Source of the DNA: Actinomyces oris
GTDB lineage: Bacteria > Actinomycetota > Actinomycetes > Actinomycetales > Actinomycetaceae
Assembly: GCF_001937445.1 (NCBI RefSeq)
Contig: NZ_MSKS01000025.1
Coordinates: forward strand, 1-64,000
Direction of reading: 5' to 3'
Length of the DNA stretch: 64,000 nt
Under the pieces are notes generated by a model that was not told the DNA's origin, made no database searches, and was given only the letters and a program-made list of their open reading frames with translations. Shown here one piece after another: positions 36,195 through 45,296 of this stretch (its first letter is position 1; each line of letters opens with the position of its first letter). The position numbers and the translations under genes were made by a program.

Positions 36195-38357
36195 ATGCCC
36201 TCAGCGCCCAACACTGACGACAACGGCACCGATCAGCCCGACACCGATCCCGGTACCCAGCTGGGCGCTGCCGACTCCGGCGACGAAACCTCGACGGCGC
36301 CGGACACGGGGGAAGCCGAGGACGGCGCCGACCGCGATGCCACTGAGCCCAGCGAGGCCGCAACCGGCACCGGCGCGGCCGATCCCTTCCCACCTCGCGG
36401 CACCCTCACCCTGCGTGCCCTGCGCTGGGCCGGACTCCTCGGCGCCGTCGTGCTCGGAGCGACTGCGCTGCTGCTGAGCCGAGAGCTCACGGAGGCCAGC
36501 AGCGCCATTCCGGACAAGGCCTCCACACTGATGTGGTGCATGTTCTTCGGAGGGCTACTGGTTTGGCCGTTCTTCAACTTCAGGGAGAAGAAGGGCCCTA
36601 TCCTGACAACGATCGTAACCACGGTCATGGCGGCTCTGGGCATGACAACGTCAGCATCTCTGACTCTGGCGTGGTGGGACACCTATCAGGAGACCGGATT
36701 CTCCGTCCTGTTCCTCCTGGCCCTGGCTGGAGTGACGCTTTCAGCCGCGCTCTTCCTGAGCGCAGGCACACTGTTGCACTACCTGCGCATGCGCACCACC
36801 CAGGCAGGTATCGGGGATCCCAATGACCCGAGCCGCTGGCGCCGCCTTCATATCAAGACCGGAGAGAAGACCGACAAGGGGCTCCCCCGTTACGAGCGCG
36901 TTCGGGTACCTCGCCGTATCCGTGCCTACTTCGCGGCCCTCATCATTGCGCCTGCACTGACGCTCGGTTCCGCCATCGCTGGAACATGGGCGCTCATCAA
37001 CCCGGTCCACCATGTCATCGCCAAGGCCCCCGCCGACGCCTCACTGGAGCCACCCGCCTCGCTGGCGCCGAAGGCTTCCTGGAGCAAGGAGATCTCCTCC
37101 ACCAAACTCACCACCGTTGCAGGCGCCGGCGGCCCCATCCTCCTGACCGACGAGGGCATCATGGCACTCAACCCCAAGGACGGCAGCCTCCTGTGGAGCT
37201 ACGAGCGCAAGCACATGACGTACGCCCCCGCCGGCTGGAACTCAAGCCGAGGCGAGCTGGTCACCAGCCCTGACGGCAAGTACGTGGCCGCCCGGGTCCA
37301 GCTGCCCACATTCGTCGCATCTCCTCAAGCCACCACCCTGGTCTTCGACGCTCTGACCGGCAGGCTCGTCTTCGAGCGTCAAGGTGCCGGCGGCCATCTT
37401 CAGCTGACCGACTCCGCAGTCCTCGACGGCGACACCGCTTTCTCACTGACCGACGGGTCCCAGATGTGGTCTCTCCCGGAGAGCGCCGACGCCCCCTATT
37501 CCGGTCCGGCCGGGCACTCCTCCTTCATCCTGAGGCTGTCTGAAGACCGCTCCACCAAGGAAGCCTCCTCCAACTCAATGATGTCGGCAGTAAACATCAC
37601 GGTCTGCCCACAGAACGCCCCTAGCTCCAAGGTTGCGGTTCAGCATGTTCTGTCAGAACCTCCTTTTGGATCAAACCATACCGATTACCTACTCAGTGTC
37701 TTCATCAACGGGTGGGTAGCCCGCTACACCGACAAGGTCGATTCCTCGGGTAACCCTGTGGCTGAGGCGATCAGTCTGGACGCACTGGCCAAGGTCGACG
37801 GTGCCGACACCACGACCTTTCCCTTAGGAGCAACCTCGGGGATCAACGCAGAGGCATCACGCGTCTCGGGAAGCATGGTCACCTATCCTGTCATTAGTCG
37901 AGACGCGAACATCCTCTACCCCGCAGAGGGTTCACGAGCCGCGACAGTCTTCGATCCCTCCACCCGCACAGTCACCCCGGCATCACAGGATCGGAGCCTC
38001 GCAGCCGCTCGAACCGGCATCGTTGAGGTACCGGCCGACGACGGCTCCACCTCCGCCGCACTCGTCATTCGGCCCGGCGACGGCTCATCGGGAACGACCA
38101 TTCCCATCACACCCGGTTCCACATATCAGCCATCCCAGAGGCTGACCGACACCGAGAACGCTCCAGCCCAGCCTCTCATCCCCCGGGACGTCAGCTCCAC
38201 GAGCCGCTCAAAGGCTATCAGGGCACCTGGCGCCGTCATCGCCATCCTCAACGCAACCGATAAGTTGCGCACCAGCTGTGGTGTCGATTCAGGTGGCAAC
38301 GATCAAACCTGCCGCAGCACCTATCGGATATTCGGAATCGTTGGAGGACAGAAATGA
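36195..38357 (+). CDS. Module 7 gene A: five-TM membrane protein with PQQ-like propeller
   Basis: 720 aa. The acidic N-terminus (DSGDETSTAPDTGEAEDGAD) is almost the same as in A9, with which it also shares its upstream region. TM1 lies around LLGAVVLGATALLL, with four more helices to about residue 270. The outside part has LAPKASWSKEISS, AGGPILLTDEGIMALNPKDG followed by SLLWSYERKH, then LVFDALTGRLVFE, LTDSAVLDG, YSGPAGHSSFIL and FINGWVARY. Near the C-terminus CGVDSGGNDQTC has two cysteines that may pair. ATGA overlap with B7. Confidence 0.9.
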   Translation: MPSAPNTDDNGTDQPDTDPGTQLGAADSGDETSTAPDTGEAEDGADRDATEPSEAATGTGAADPFPPRGTLTLRALRWAGLLGAVVLGATALLLSRELTEASSAIPDKASTLMWCMFFGGLLVWPFFNFREKKGPILTTIVTTVMAALGMTTSASLTLAWWDTYQETGFSVLFLLALAGVTLSAALFLSAGTLLHYLRMRTTQAGIGDPNDPSRWRRLHIKTGEKTDKGLPRYERVRVPRRIRAYFAALIIAPALTLGSAIAGTWALINPVHHVIAKAPADASLEPPASLAPKASWSKEISSTKLTTVAGAGGPILLTDEGIMALNPKDGSLLWSYERKHMTYAPAGWNSSRGELVTSPDGKYVAARVQLPTFVASPQATTLVFDALTGRLVFERQGAGGHLQLTDSAVLDGDTAFSLTDGSQMWSLPESADAPYSGPAGHSSFILRLSEDRSTKEASSNSMMSAVNITVCPQNAPSSKVAVQHVLSEPPFGSNHTDYLLSVFINGWVARYTDKVDSSGNPVAEAISLDALAKVDGADTTTFPLGATSGINAEASRVSGSMVTYPVISRDANILYPAEGSRAATVFDPSTRTVTPASQDRSLAAARTGIVEVPADDGSTSAALVIRPGDGSSGTTIPITPGSTYQPSQRLTDTENAPAQPLIPRDVSSTSRSKAIRAPGAVIAILNATDKLRTSCGVDSGGNDQTCRSTYRIFGIVGGQK

Positions 38358-39451
38358 GAGCCGCACATCCTCTAAGTTCCCACGCCTTCTCCACGCTCCG
38401 GCGACTGACGGCACTCACCGCAGTCATGACGCTCACGCCTACCATGGTTTCGTGCAGCATTGGGGAGAGTAACGGCGATCCAGTCATCTCCTCCCTCACC
38501 GCACGGAAGGCAGATGCTACCGTGCCGCGGAATTCGAAGAACGACATGGACAACGAACCATTGTCATCGGCCGTTGGCACCGTCAGCATGATCACATCAG
38601 ACGAGAACGGAAAGAAAGGTGCCGTCTCCGGCGACATGACAACGACCGTGGTGAGTCGAGAGCGTTCCACTAATAATTTCCAGTGGGCGGTTTCTATCAA
38701 ACCCGCAGTCGCTAACCAGGAGAGAACCGAATACGCGGACAACACCCAAAGTGCGATGAGCGAGAACATGGACCTTTCGTCGACGGGGAGCGCCGTCGTC
38801 AGTCCTGACGGACGGTACCTGTCACTGATCCTTCTTCCCGCCGAGCAGCAGTCGGGAGAGACGGCAGCTGACCAACGCACACATATCGTCGTCCTTGACA
38901 CCACAACCGGCAAGAAGGTTCGGAACGCCACGGTCTCCGGGGTCATCCTGGGGCAGGCGCTCACCAACAGCGCCCTGGCCGTGGAGACCGCGCAGAACTA
39001 TTTCCCGGCCGGCTCCGGGAAGGGAACCATCACCACCTTCTCCCTGACAGACACCAGCGCTCAGCCCTCCTCCTTCCCCACCGATAAGTGGCTGGTGGGC
39101 GCCACCCGGGAAGATCTCATGCTCGCCCCCAATCTTCTCCCGGACTTTTGCCCCAGTAGATGTTGGCTCACGACCGTCTCCCTGATGAACACTGGTGGGA
39201 CCACGACCGGGAGCGTCTCCGGAGTGACTGCCGTCCACCCCGGCGGATGGATCCACCGGGCCGCAGACCCGAAGTCAGATGAGCAGCAACTCGTCAATCC
39301 CAGTACCAAACGGACGATCGACATCACGGGAAAGAACGTCTCCGAACGCGGCGTACCAACTGGCCTCGGACTCGTCATCACCCAGGTGGTCCGCACCGGG
39401 AAGAGCTCGGTAGACCACAAGCCGGTCTTCTGGGCTCAGCTCGACCGATGA
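38354..39451 (+). pseudogene. Module 7 gene B: lipoprotein, +1 frameshift removes the tail
   Basis: 365 aa as read. Signal peptide with lipobox-like MVSC, then VVSPDGRYLSLILLPAEQ, THIVVLDTTTGKKV, VILGQALTNSALAVET, YFPAGSGKG, DKWLVGATREDLMLAP and VHPGGWIHRAADP. At 39432-39434 the run GGG replaces the GG seen in the other copies (TTCTGGCTCAGC), so the frame shifts and ends at once with FWAQLDR. The lost frame continues intact after the shift: SSTDDGHPHTENLEQF-ENH to a TGA at 39495-39497. The damage is a single base and the rest looks functional, so it may be recent or phase-variable. Confidence 0.85.
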
Positions 39452-39521
39452 CGGCCACCCGCACACCGAGAACCTCGAGCAGTTCGAGAACCACTGACAT
39501 CACCACGATCCACGCACCATC

Positions 39522-41729
39522 ATGGAATCCACGTCTTCTCAGCCCACCTCGTCCTCAGCCTCCGAAGCCGACGAGACCGCCAGTGCCGACGCCGAGGTAT
39601 CTCCGGCGCCCCTCGATCACGACGATGCCGTGCTCAGCAATCACCCACGCCTGCTGGCTTACATGCGCGCTCTGCTCACCGGCAGCGTCATCGCACTGAT
39701 CGTGGCAGTCGTCCTGTTCTTCGCCTGGAGCAGCGGCATCAAAGGCGTGGGTCGGGTAGCGGTCGCTCAGTCATGGAAACGGTGCGCACCGCTGCTGGTG
39801 CTGTGGATCATCGGCGCATCCGTATGGCCCACGCCTTACTACCGTACCGCCGGGAAGAGCAGGCTCCTGACCGGTGTCATCACCGCCCTCAAGCTCCTGC
39901 CCGTGGCCGCGGTCGCGGCATGCACCGTCTACGCCTGCCTTCCGGTCCTGCAACTGTGGCGGGAGACGTCCGCCACCTTCGGCGTCCGTCTTGGCGAGAT
40001 CCTGGCTTTCACCATGGGCATCGCCGCATGCGGGTTGATCGCGATGGCGCATATCGGGCTCTGGGCGGCTCGCTCGGTCGTCCTCCCTACCGAGGAGCCG
40101 CCCAGCGGCGATCCGGCTCCCGAGGACCTGGATCTCTGGCTCAGCCACACTCGGGACGCCGGCCTATGGCAGAGATGCCTCCGAGCCCTGCGAGGACACC
40201 CCTTTCGACACCTCAGCACGGCTACCCTCGCGCTCCTGCCCGCAATTGCCTTGGTGACAGGCTTCGGTATCCCCTACCTCACGGTGAAGAGCACATATGC
40301 CGACACCCCCACTGTCATACAGACCACCGCATCTGCTATCGATGATGCCCACCTCCCCGCCTATCCCACATCTTTCGGAGCGCAGAAGACGTGGATGAAG
40401 GATGTTGACGGCTTCCTCGACATCGCCGGCGGCGCCGCGGGGCCCGTTCTCCTCACCAAGGACACGATCACCGGGATCGACCCCGCTGACGGATCGGCGC
40501 GCTGGCAGTACCGCCGTGCCGGCGCTGAGTTCCGCAGCTGGCGACTTGAGACGGATCCCGTCGCGTCAGGGGACATGGGACTCATCACCAGTCCGAACGG
40601 GCGATACGTGGCAGTCGTTGCCACAGATCCGAAGATCTACTCGTCCATGAGCCCAGAATGGCGTGAACTCGATGGCACGTCGCCGGTTACGACGCTGGTG
40701 CTCGACGCCGTCACCGGGAAGATTGTTGTGGAGCATCCCCGTCAGACCGAGGACCACGAAGACACATTTCAACTCAGCGATTCAGCTCTTCTTGACGGTA
40801 CCGTCGCCTACTCCCTGACTGACGGCTCACGGATGTGGGACCTCAAGGACATCCACCTCTACAAAGATACTGTACCGAATCCCGTCGCCGCCTACGCGGG
40901 CACGGCAGGACACGCGAGCTTCATTTATGGATACGATAGCGGTAGCGACTCTCTCATAGTTCTACCTCAGGCTGACCCCTCCCAGCCCAGGAAGGTTACC
41001 GGAGCCCTTCACGAGCAGGAATTCGGCGAGATCATCTCCGCCAGAGGGTGGATCGGCGTCTACGACGATCGCACCCCAACACAGCAACATGAGAACGACG
41101 AACTGAAGGCACGACCAGCCCACGCCATCAGCCTGGACGCCCTCAGCGAGGCGCCCGGTGCGGACACTCGTGCCTTCGACTTGGGCACAACGCTGGGCAT
41201 CAACGCCCCAGCATCCCTCTCCACCGGCACCGTCTCAGTCTTCCCGGCGACGACGCCGGACGGACACTCCGTCGGGATCAGGAGCCTTGAGGAGTCTTCA
41301 ACATGGAAAGGATCCAGCAGTATCGGAACGGTCTTCAATCCTGCCACCATGACGGTGGCACCGCTCAACCAGTCTCCACACTACGTCGCGGCAGTGGGAA
41401 TCACGGCAACGAACCTTGAAAACGGCGCACCTGCCATAAAGACAACAGAAGGAAGTACCGCCGTTATCACCACAGGCGATGGCCGCATCACGATCAAAAC
41501 GGGAGACAACAGCATCATTCCGCTTACAGAGATTGAGCCAGGATCAACTTACTACCCGCTAAAGTCAGGAGAATATAACTCCACCATGGAGGACACTGCC
41601 GTCAGCCGGGACGATTATCACCACATCTCCTCAATGAGTACTCCCGGAGCCACTCTCACCATCGTCAACAATACCCCTACTCTCCCCATAGCATCACAGT
41701 CTTTCCGAATCTACGGGTTCCCCGGGTAG
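39522..41729 (+). CDS. Module 8 gene A: five-TM membrane protein with PQQ-like propeller
   Basis: 735 aa, the longest A protein, beginning 24 nt after the out-of-frame B7 tail. The acidic Ser/Ala-rich N-terminus is followed by TM1 (TGSVIALIVAVVLFFAWSSG) and four more helices. The outside part has YPTSFGAQKTWMKDVDGF, AGPVLLTKDTITGIDPADG, WQYRRAGAEF, LVLDAVTGKIVVEHP, LSDSALLDG and YAGTAGHASFIYG. It is the sister of A2, sharing SGIKGVG, DTITGI and the 6-nt spacing to its B gene. The C-terminus is FRIYGFPG. There is an unusually long insert near residues 600-650 with Gly/Thr-rich turns. Confidence 0.9.
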   Translation: MESTSSQPTSSSASEADETASADAEVSPAPLDHDDAVLSNHPRLLAYMRALLTGSVIALIVAVVLFFAWSSGIKGVGRVAVAQSWKRCAPLLVLWIIGASVWPTPYYRTAGKSRLLTGVITALKLLPVAAVAACTVYACLPVLQLWRETSATFGVRLGEILAFTMGIAACGLIAMAHIGLWAARSVVLPTEEPPSGDPAPEDLDLWLSHTRDAGLWQRCLRALRGHPFRHLSTATLALLPAIALVTGFGIPYLTVKSTYADTPTVIQTTASAIDDAHLPAYPTSFGAQKTWMKDVDGFLDIAGGAAGPVLLTKDTITGIDPADGSARWQYRRAGAEFRSWRLETDPVASGDMGLITSPNGRYVAVVATDPKIYSSMSPEWRELDGTSPVTTLVLDAVTGKIVVEHPRQTEDHEDTFQLSDSALLDGTVAYSLTDGSRMWDLKDIHLYKDTVPNPVAAYAGTAGHASFIYGYDSGSDSLIVLPQADPSQPRKVTGALHEQEFGEIISARGWIGVYDDRTPTQQHENDELKARPAHAISLDALSEAPGADTRAFDLGTTLGINAPASLSTGTVSVFPATTPDGHSVGIRSLEESSTWKGSSSIGTVFNPATMTVAPLNQSPHYVAAVGITATNLENGAPAIKTTEGSTAVITTGDGRITIKTGDNSIIPLTEIEPGSTYYPLKSGEYNSTMEDTAVSRDDYHHISSMSTPGATLTIVNNTPTLPIASQSFRIYGFPG

Positions 41730-41735
41730 GTTGAC

Positions 41736-42935
41736 GTGAAATCTAAGATCCCACACAGCATGGCGTTCATAAGAAATCGAAGCACAGCGTTCATGGTGGC
41801 GCTTCCACTGCTGCTGTCACTCACGGTGACCGCCTGCCACTCCAATTCACGTGCGTCATCTTCGAACACGGCGCCACCCATGTCACCAACGTCTCTCACA
41901 GCGGAACAGATGAAGGACTGCCAAGACGAGGCGCATACCTGGACAAGCAGTCCTGGGTCACACAACCCCTCCTACCTTCCCGCGCAGGGAGCGGACATCT
42001 GCGTCATCCAGTCATTCAACGCCAAGAACCAGGAATCGACACTCATTGCACGATACGAGGCCTCTGACAAAGAGCCCGTGTGGGCGATGTCCCTGACGCC
42101 GAGGATTGCAGCCTACAGACGTCACGACAACGGCATGGATGTTCAGTCAGCGCAGGAGCTGGCCCGAGACGTCCTCAACTCCCGTACCGCAGGCTATGCA
42201 ACCGTGAGCCCGAACGGGAAGTACCTCTCCCTGGTGCTGCGTCCACCGGAAGTTGCCGACGACAGCCCCCGCCCCGCTCGGCAGACACCTGTCGTCCCTG
42301 CCGAGCAGCGGACGACCGTTGTCGTTCTTGACGCAGTTTCCGGGAAGCCGGTGCGCACGGTGGAGGTCTCCGGGCTGGTCCTGGGCCAGGCCCTCACCAG
42401 CGACTCCCTCGCCGTCGAGACAGCTGACGCCTACCATCCCGCGGGGAAAGGCAAGGGGCGTATCAGCGTCTTCTCACTGACGGACACAACGTCATCTCCG
42501 ACGTCTTTCAACACAAGCCTGTGGCTCGCAGGCTCCGGAAAGAGCTCTCTTCTCCTGTCCTCGCAGCCTGCCCACTCCCACGACAGCGCGACGACCTCCA
42601 CGGTGACGCAGGTTGATCTTCACGGCAAGCACCTGGCCTCCTTCACCAACTCCAGCGAGATCCTTCTCGGCGGGTGGATCAGACGGTGCACCTATCTTCC
42701 CGATGAGGGTCGAATTCACTGGGAGGTCGTCGACACCAACTCTGGCACGGTCTACAACGAGGACACCGATAGCGCCGTGGCGCGACGCGTCCCCACTGGT
42801 CCGGGGCTCCTCGTCAGCCAAGGTGTCGTCAACGACAAGGGATACCGGGAGTCAGGCACACCACGCTTCTGGCTCAGCGCCGCCGACGACGGACACCCCC
42901 ACACCGAGAACCTCGAGCAGTTCAAGAACAACTGA
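41736..42935 (+). CDS. Module 8 gene B: lipoprotein with conserved C-terminal tail
   Basis: 399 aa starting at a GTG 6 nt after the A8 stop. The lipobox is VTAC (SLTVTACHSNS). Shared blocks are ATVSPNGKYLSLVLRPPE, TTVVVLDAVSGKPVRTVEV, LVLGQALTSDSLAVET, YHPAGKGKG and LWLAGSGKSSLLLSSQ. GGWIRRCTYL is followed by VVDTNSGTVYNED. The tail is FWLSAADDGHPHTENLEQF-KNN. It is the closest relative of B2; the last three residues differ while the preceding 19 are identical. Confidence 0.88.
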   Translation: MKSKIPHSMAFIRNRSTAFMVALPLLLSLTVTACHSNSRASSSNTAPPMSPTSLTAEQMKDCQDEAHTWTSSPGSHNPSYLPAQGADICVIQSFNAKNQESTLIARYEASDKEPVWAMSLTPRIAAYRRHDNGMDVQSAQELARDVLNSRTAGYATVSPNGKYLSLVLRPPEVADDSPRPARQTPVVPAEQRTTVVVLDAVSGKPVRTVEVSGLVLGQALTSDSLAVETADAYHPAGKGKGRISVFSLTDTTSSPTSFNTSLWLAGSGKSSLLLSSQPAHSHDSATTSTVTQVDLHGKHLASFTNSSEILLGGWIRRCTYLPDEGRIHWEVVDTNSGTVYNEDTDSAVARRVPTGPGLLVSQGVVNDKGYRESGTPRFWLSAADDGHPHTENLEQFKNN

Positions 42936-42967
42936 GACGAGCGCCAGGACGCCCCAACGGTGACACT

Positions 42968-43100
42968 AGGAGCAACCGAAGCGACGTGAGATCGCCTCCT
43001 GGGGCACGGTGGCTCCGATCTGTACGGGGGGGGGAGAACTATCCCCAGCGTTCTGTCTCGTTCGGCCTCCCCATCACGATCCGGTCACCACAATAGAGAC
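42968..43100 (+). promoter_or_regulatory. Promoter-like intergenic repeat before module 9, with G9 tract
   Basis: A copy of the region at 36063-36194. The palindrome GGGGAgaacTaTCCCC is at 43031-43046, again 54 nt before the ATG. Here it is preceded by more G so that nine G occur in a row (43026-43034); module 7 has GGAGGGG at this place. A homopolymer of this length in a promoter region can change length by slippage. Confidence 0.55.
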
Positions 43101-45296
43101 ATGCCTCCTACGCCCGACGCCGACATCGACGACTACGGCACCGATCCCAGCACCCGGCCGGACGCAGCCGACTCCAGCGACGAGACTTCGACGGCGCCGG
43201 ACACAGGAGAGGCCGAGGGCCATCCCGGCCGCAACACCACTGAGGCCAACCAGGAGGCAACCGACGCCGCCGACAGCGAGGGCAAGACCGAAGGCACGAG
43301 CGAGGGCGAGCCCTTCCCACCGCGCGGCGTCCTCGCCCTGCGCGCCCTGCGCTGGGGCGGAGTGTTAGCGATGTTGGTCTCCACGGCCGCCATCTACCTG
43401 CTGTGGCCTGAGGGAGCTCGGCTCGCCTGGGACCCTCGCACCCCCGTCGGCAGCCTCGGAACCACCGCCTACCTAATTGGTCTCGCAGTCGTCACCACAT
43501 TCGGATGGCTCCTGAGTCCACAACAGTCACGTCACCCTGGGCGGCGGCTTGGCATATCTGCAGCACTCATCCTCATCGGCGGATTAATGGCAACCGCCAT
43601 CACGGCTAGCAAGTGGTGGCACGACTACCAGGTCACCGGTTTTTCTCAACCCACCCTGAACATCATTCCATGTATTCCTGCATCAATCACCATCGCCCTG
43701 CTGGCAAACTCAATCCTCCACTACACACAAAACTATGTTCCCCGAAATCCGATCATCAAATGCGACCTCACCTACTGGGGGCGCCTCCACGAGCCAACAA
43801 CCGATAGTCAAGCAGGAGACGAGAAGAAGAAAAGAAAAACTGCAGCGATCAGCATCAGCTCTAGACAGCGCACAACCTACCTCAGCATCGCCATCCTGCC
43901 GACACTGCTGTTCGCCGGCCTTACAGCAGTCCCCACCTTTCATCGGACGGAATCACACACGACAGCAAAATCTGGCAGCATTGAAACTCCCTCGATGCCA
44001 ACATCGCTCAACAGTGAAGCCGCCTGGAGTGCAGAGTTCGTCAACATCATGGACATTGTCGGAGGAGTTGGAGGACCCATTGTTCTGAGCGCAGACGGAA
44101 TCACCTCCCTCAATCCTTCCGACGGCACGACCCGTTGGTCGTACCGACACCCAGGAGCCCACTACTTAGCCGACGACATACGGGACAAGAAAGGAAGACT
44201 GGTTGTCAGCCCGGACCGGAAGTATGTCGCCGCAAGAATGGAGACAAGCGCCATTCTGGACTACCCCGATGATGGCATCTTATCCAGAACAGTAGTGTTC
44301 GATGCCCTCACTGGCGACATCATCCTGGAGGCAACCAACTCCGGTGGCGCACTTCAATTGACAGACTCCACCCTCCTTGACGGGAATACGGCCTACTCAC
44401 TACACAGCAAATCAAAACTATGGACGCCCTCATCTCATGACGGAGAAGATTCAAGGGCAGCGCCCACATACTGGGGTTCAGCCGGACATCATACTTTTAT
44501 CCTCAGCGTCTCTTACGATGAGTACTCCGGGGACCACTACGTCCCTCACGCGACTTTGACAGTTGCCCGCGATACAGATCCGAGCGTCACGTCCGAAGTT
44601 ACTGAAGTCGTAGTCGACCCCGTCTACAGCAGACATTATATTCCTATAATCGGCGGATGGATAGCCAGATACAACACCGAGTCCATGAACTCAAATGGCG
44701 GGGCATCCGCCGAGGCAATCTCCTTGGATTCAGCCGCACATGAATCAGAGCCCCACACAGCCATTCCCCTCGGAGTGACCTCAGGACTAAACTCCTACGC
44801 GTCAATTGCCTCGGGATGCATCGTCACCTACCCGCCCTCTGACGCCACCTCATCCGATGATTTCGAAGTGTCGATCAACAAAGAAGGAGCGGCAAGAGTT
44901 TCCTCCATCTTTGCCCCCTCCACACAGACAGTATCAACTCCTGCCCACCACTCCGGGATTGCCGGAGCACGAATCGGGTTCACATCAGTATTCCACGAGG
45001 GTACACATATGGCTGCGATCACCATCCAGCCCGGAGATGGGAGCCCAGAGACTAGTATCCCACTCTCTCCGAACACCACCTACTTACCCCCATCCTCCTA
45101 CGTAGACGGCCTTAAATACAGCCCTCACGAAATGATCACCGAAGATTACCAGCCCGCCGACAGGATTGTCATGAACACCCCGGGGGCCACTATTGTCGCA
45201 CTCAATGTCACCGACAGAACTGACGAGGCGTCCTACCTTGACCCCAAACCAACTCAAGGAAGCACGTTCCGCATCTTCGGGGTGACAGGGAAATGA
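43101..45296 (+). CDS. Module 9 gene A: five-TM membrane protein with PQQ-like propeller
   Basis: 731 aa. The N-terminus is acidic as in A7 (ADSSDETSTAPDTGEAEGH). TM1 lies around LAMLVSTAAIYLLWPEG, with four more helices to about residue 275. The outside domain has GGPIVLSADGITSLNPSDG, then TTRWSYRHPGA, VVFDALTGDIILEA, LTDSTLLDG, WGSAGHHTFIL and IIGGWIARY. It ends FRIFGVTGK. From about 43500 on the base composition is visibly richer in A and T than in modules 1-6, which suggests a different history or relaxed selection. ATGA overlap with B9. Confidence 0.88.
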   Translation: MPPTPDADIDDYGTDPSTRPDAADSSDETSTAPDTGEAEGHPGRNTTEANQEATDAADSEGKTEGTSEGEPFPPRGVLALRALRWGGVLAMLVSTAAIYLLWPEGARLAWDPRTPVGSLGTTAYLIGLAVVTTFGWLLSPQQSRHPGRRLGISAALILIGGLMATAITASKWWHDYQVTGFSQPTLNIIPCIPASITIALLANSILHYTQNYVPRNPIIKCDLTYWGRLHEPTTDSQAGDEKKKRKTAAISISSRQRTTYLSIAILPTLLFAGLTAVPTFHRTESHTTAKSGSIETPSMPTSLNSEAAWSAEFVNIMDIVGGVGGPIVLSADGITSLNPSDGTTRWSYRHPGAHYLADDIRDKKGRLVVSPDRKYVAARMETSAILDYPDDGILSRTVVFDALTGDIILEATNSGGALQLTDSTLLDGNTAYSLHSKSKLWTPSSHDGEDSRAAPTYWGSAGHHTFILSVSYDEYSGDHYVPHATLTVARDTDPSVTSEVTEVVVDPVYSRHYIPIIGGWIARYNTESMNSNGGASAEAISLDSAAHESEPHTAIPLGVTSGLNSYASIASGCIVTYPPSDATSSDDFEVSINKEGAARVSSIFAPSTQTVSTPAHHSGIAGARIGFTSVFHEGTHMAAITIQPGDGSPETSIPLSPNTTYLPPSSYVDGLKYSPHEMITEDYQPADRIVMNTPGATIVALNVTDRTDEASYLDPKPTQGSTFRIFGVTGK

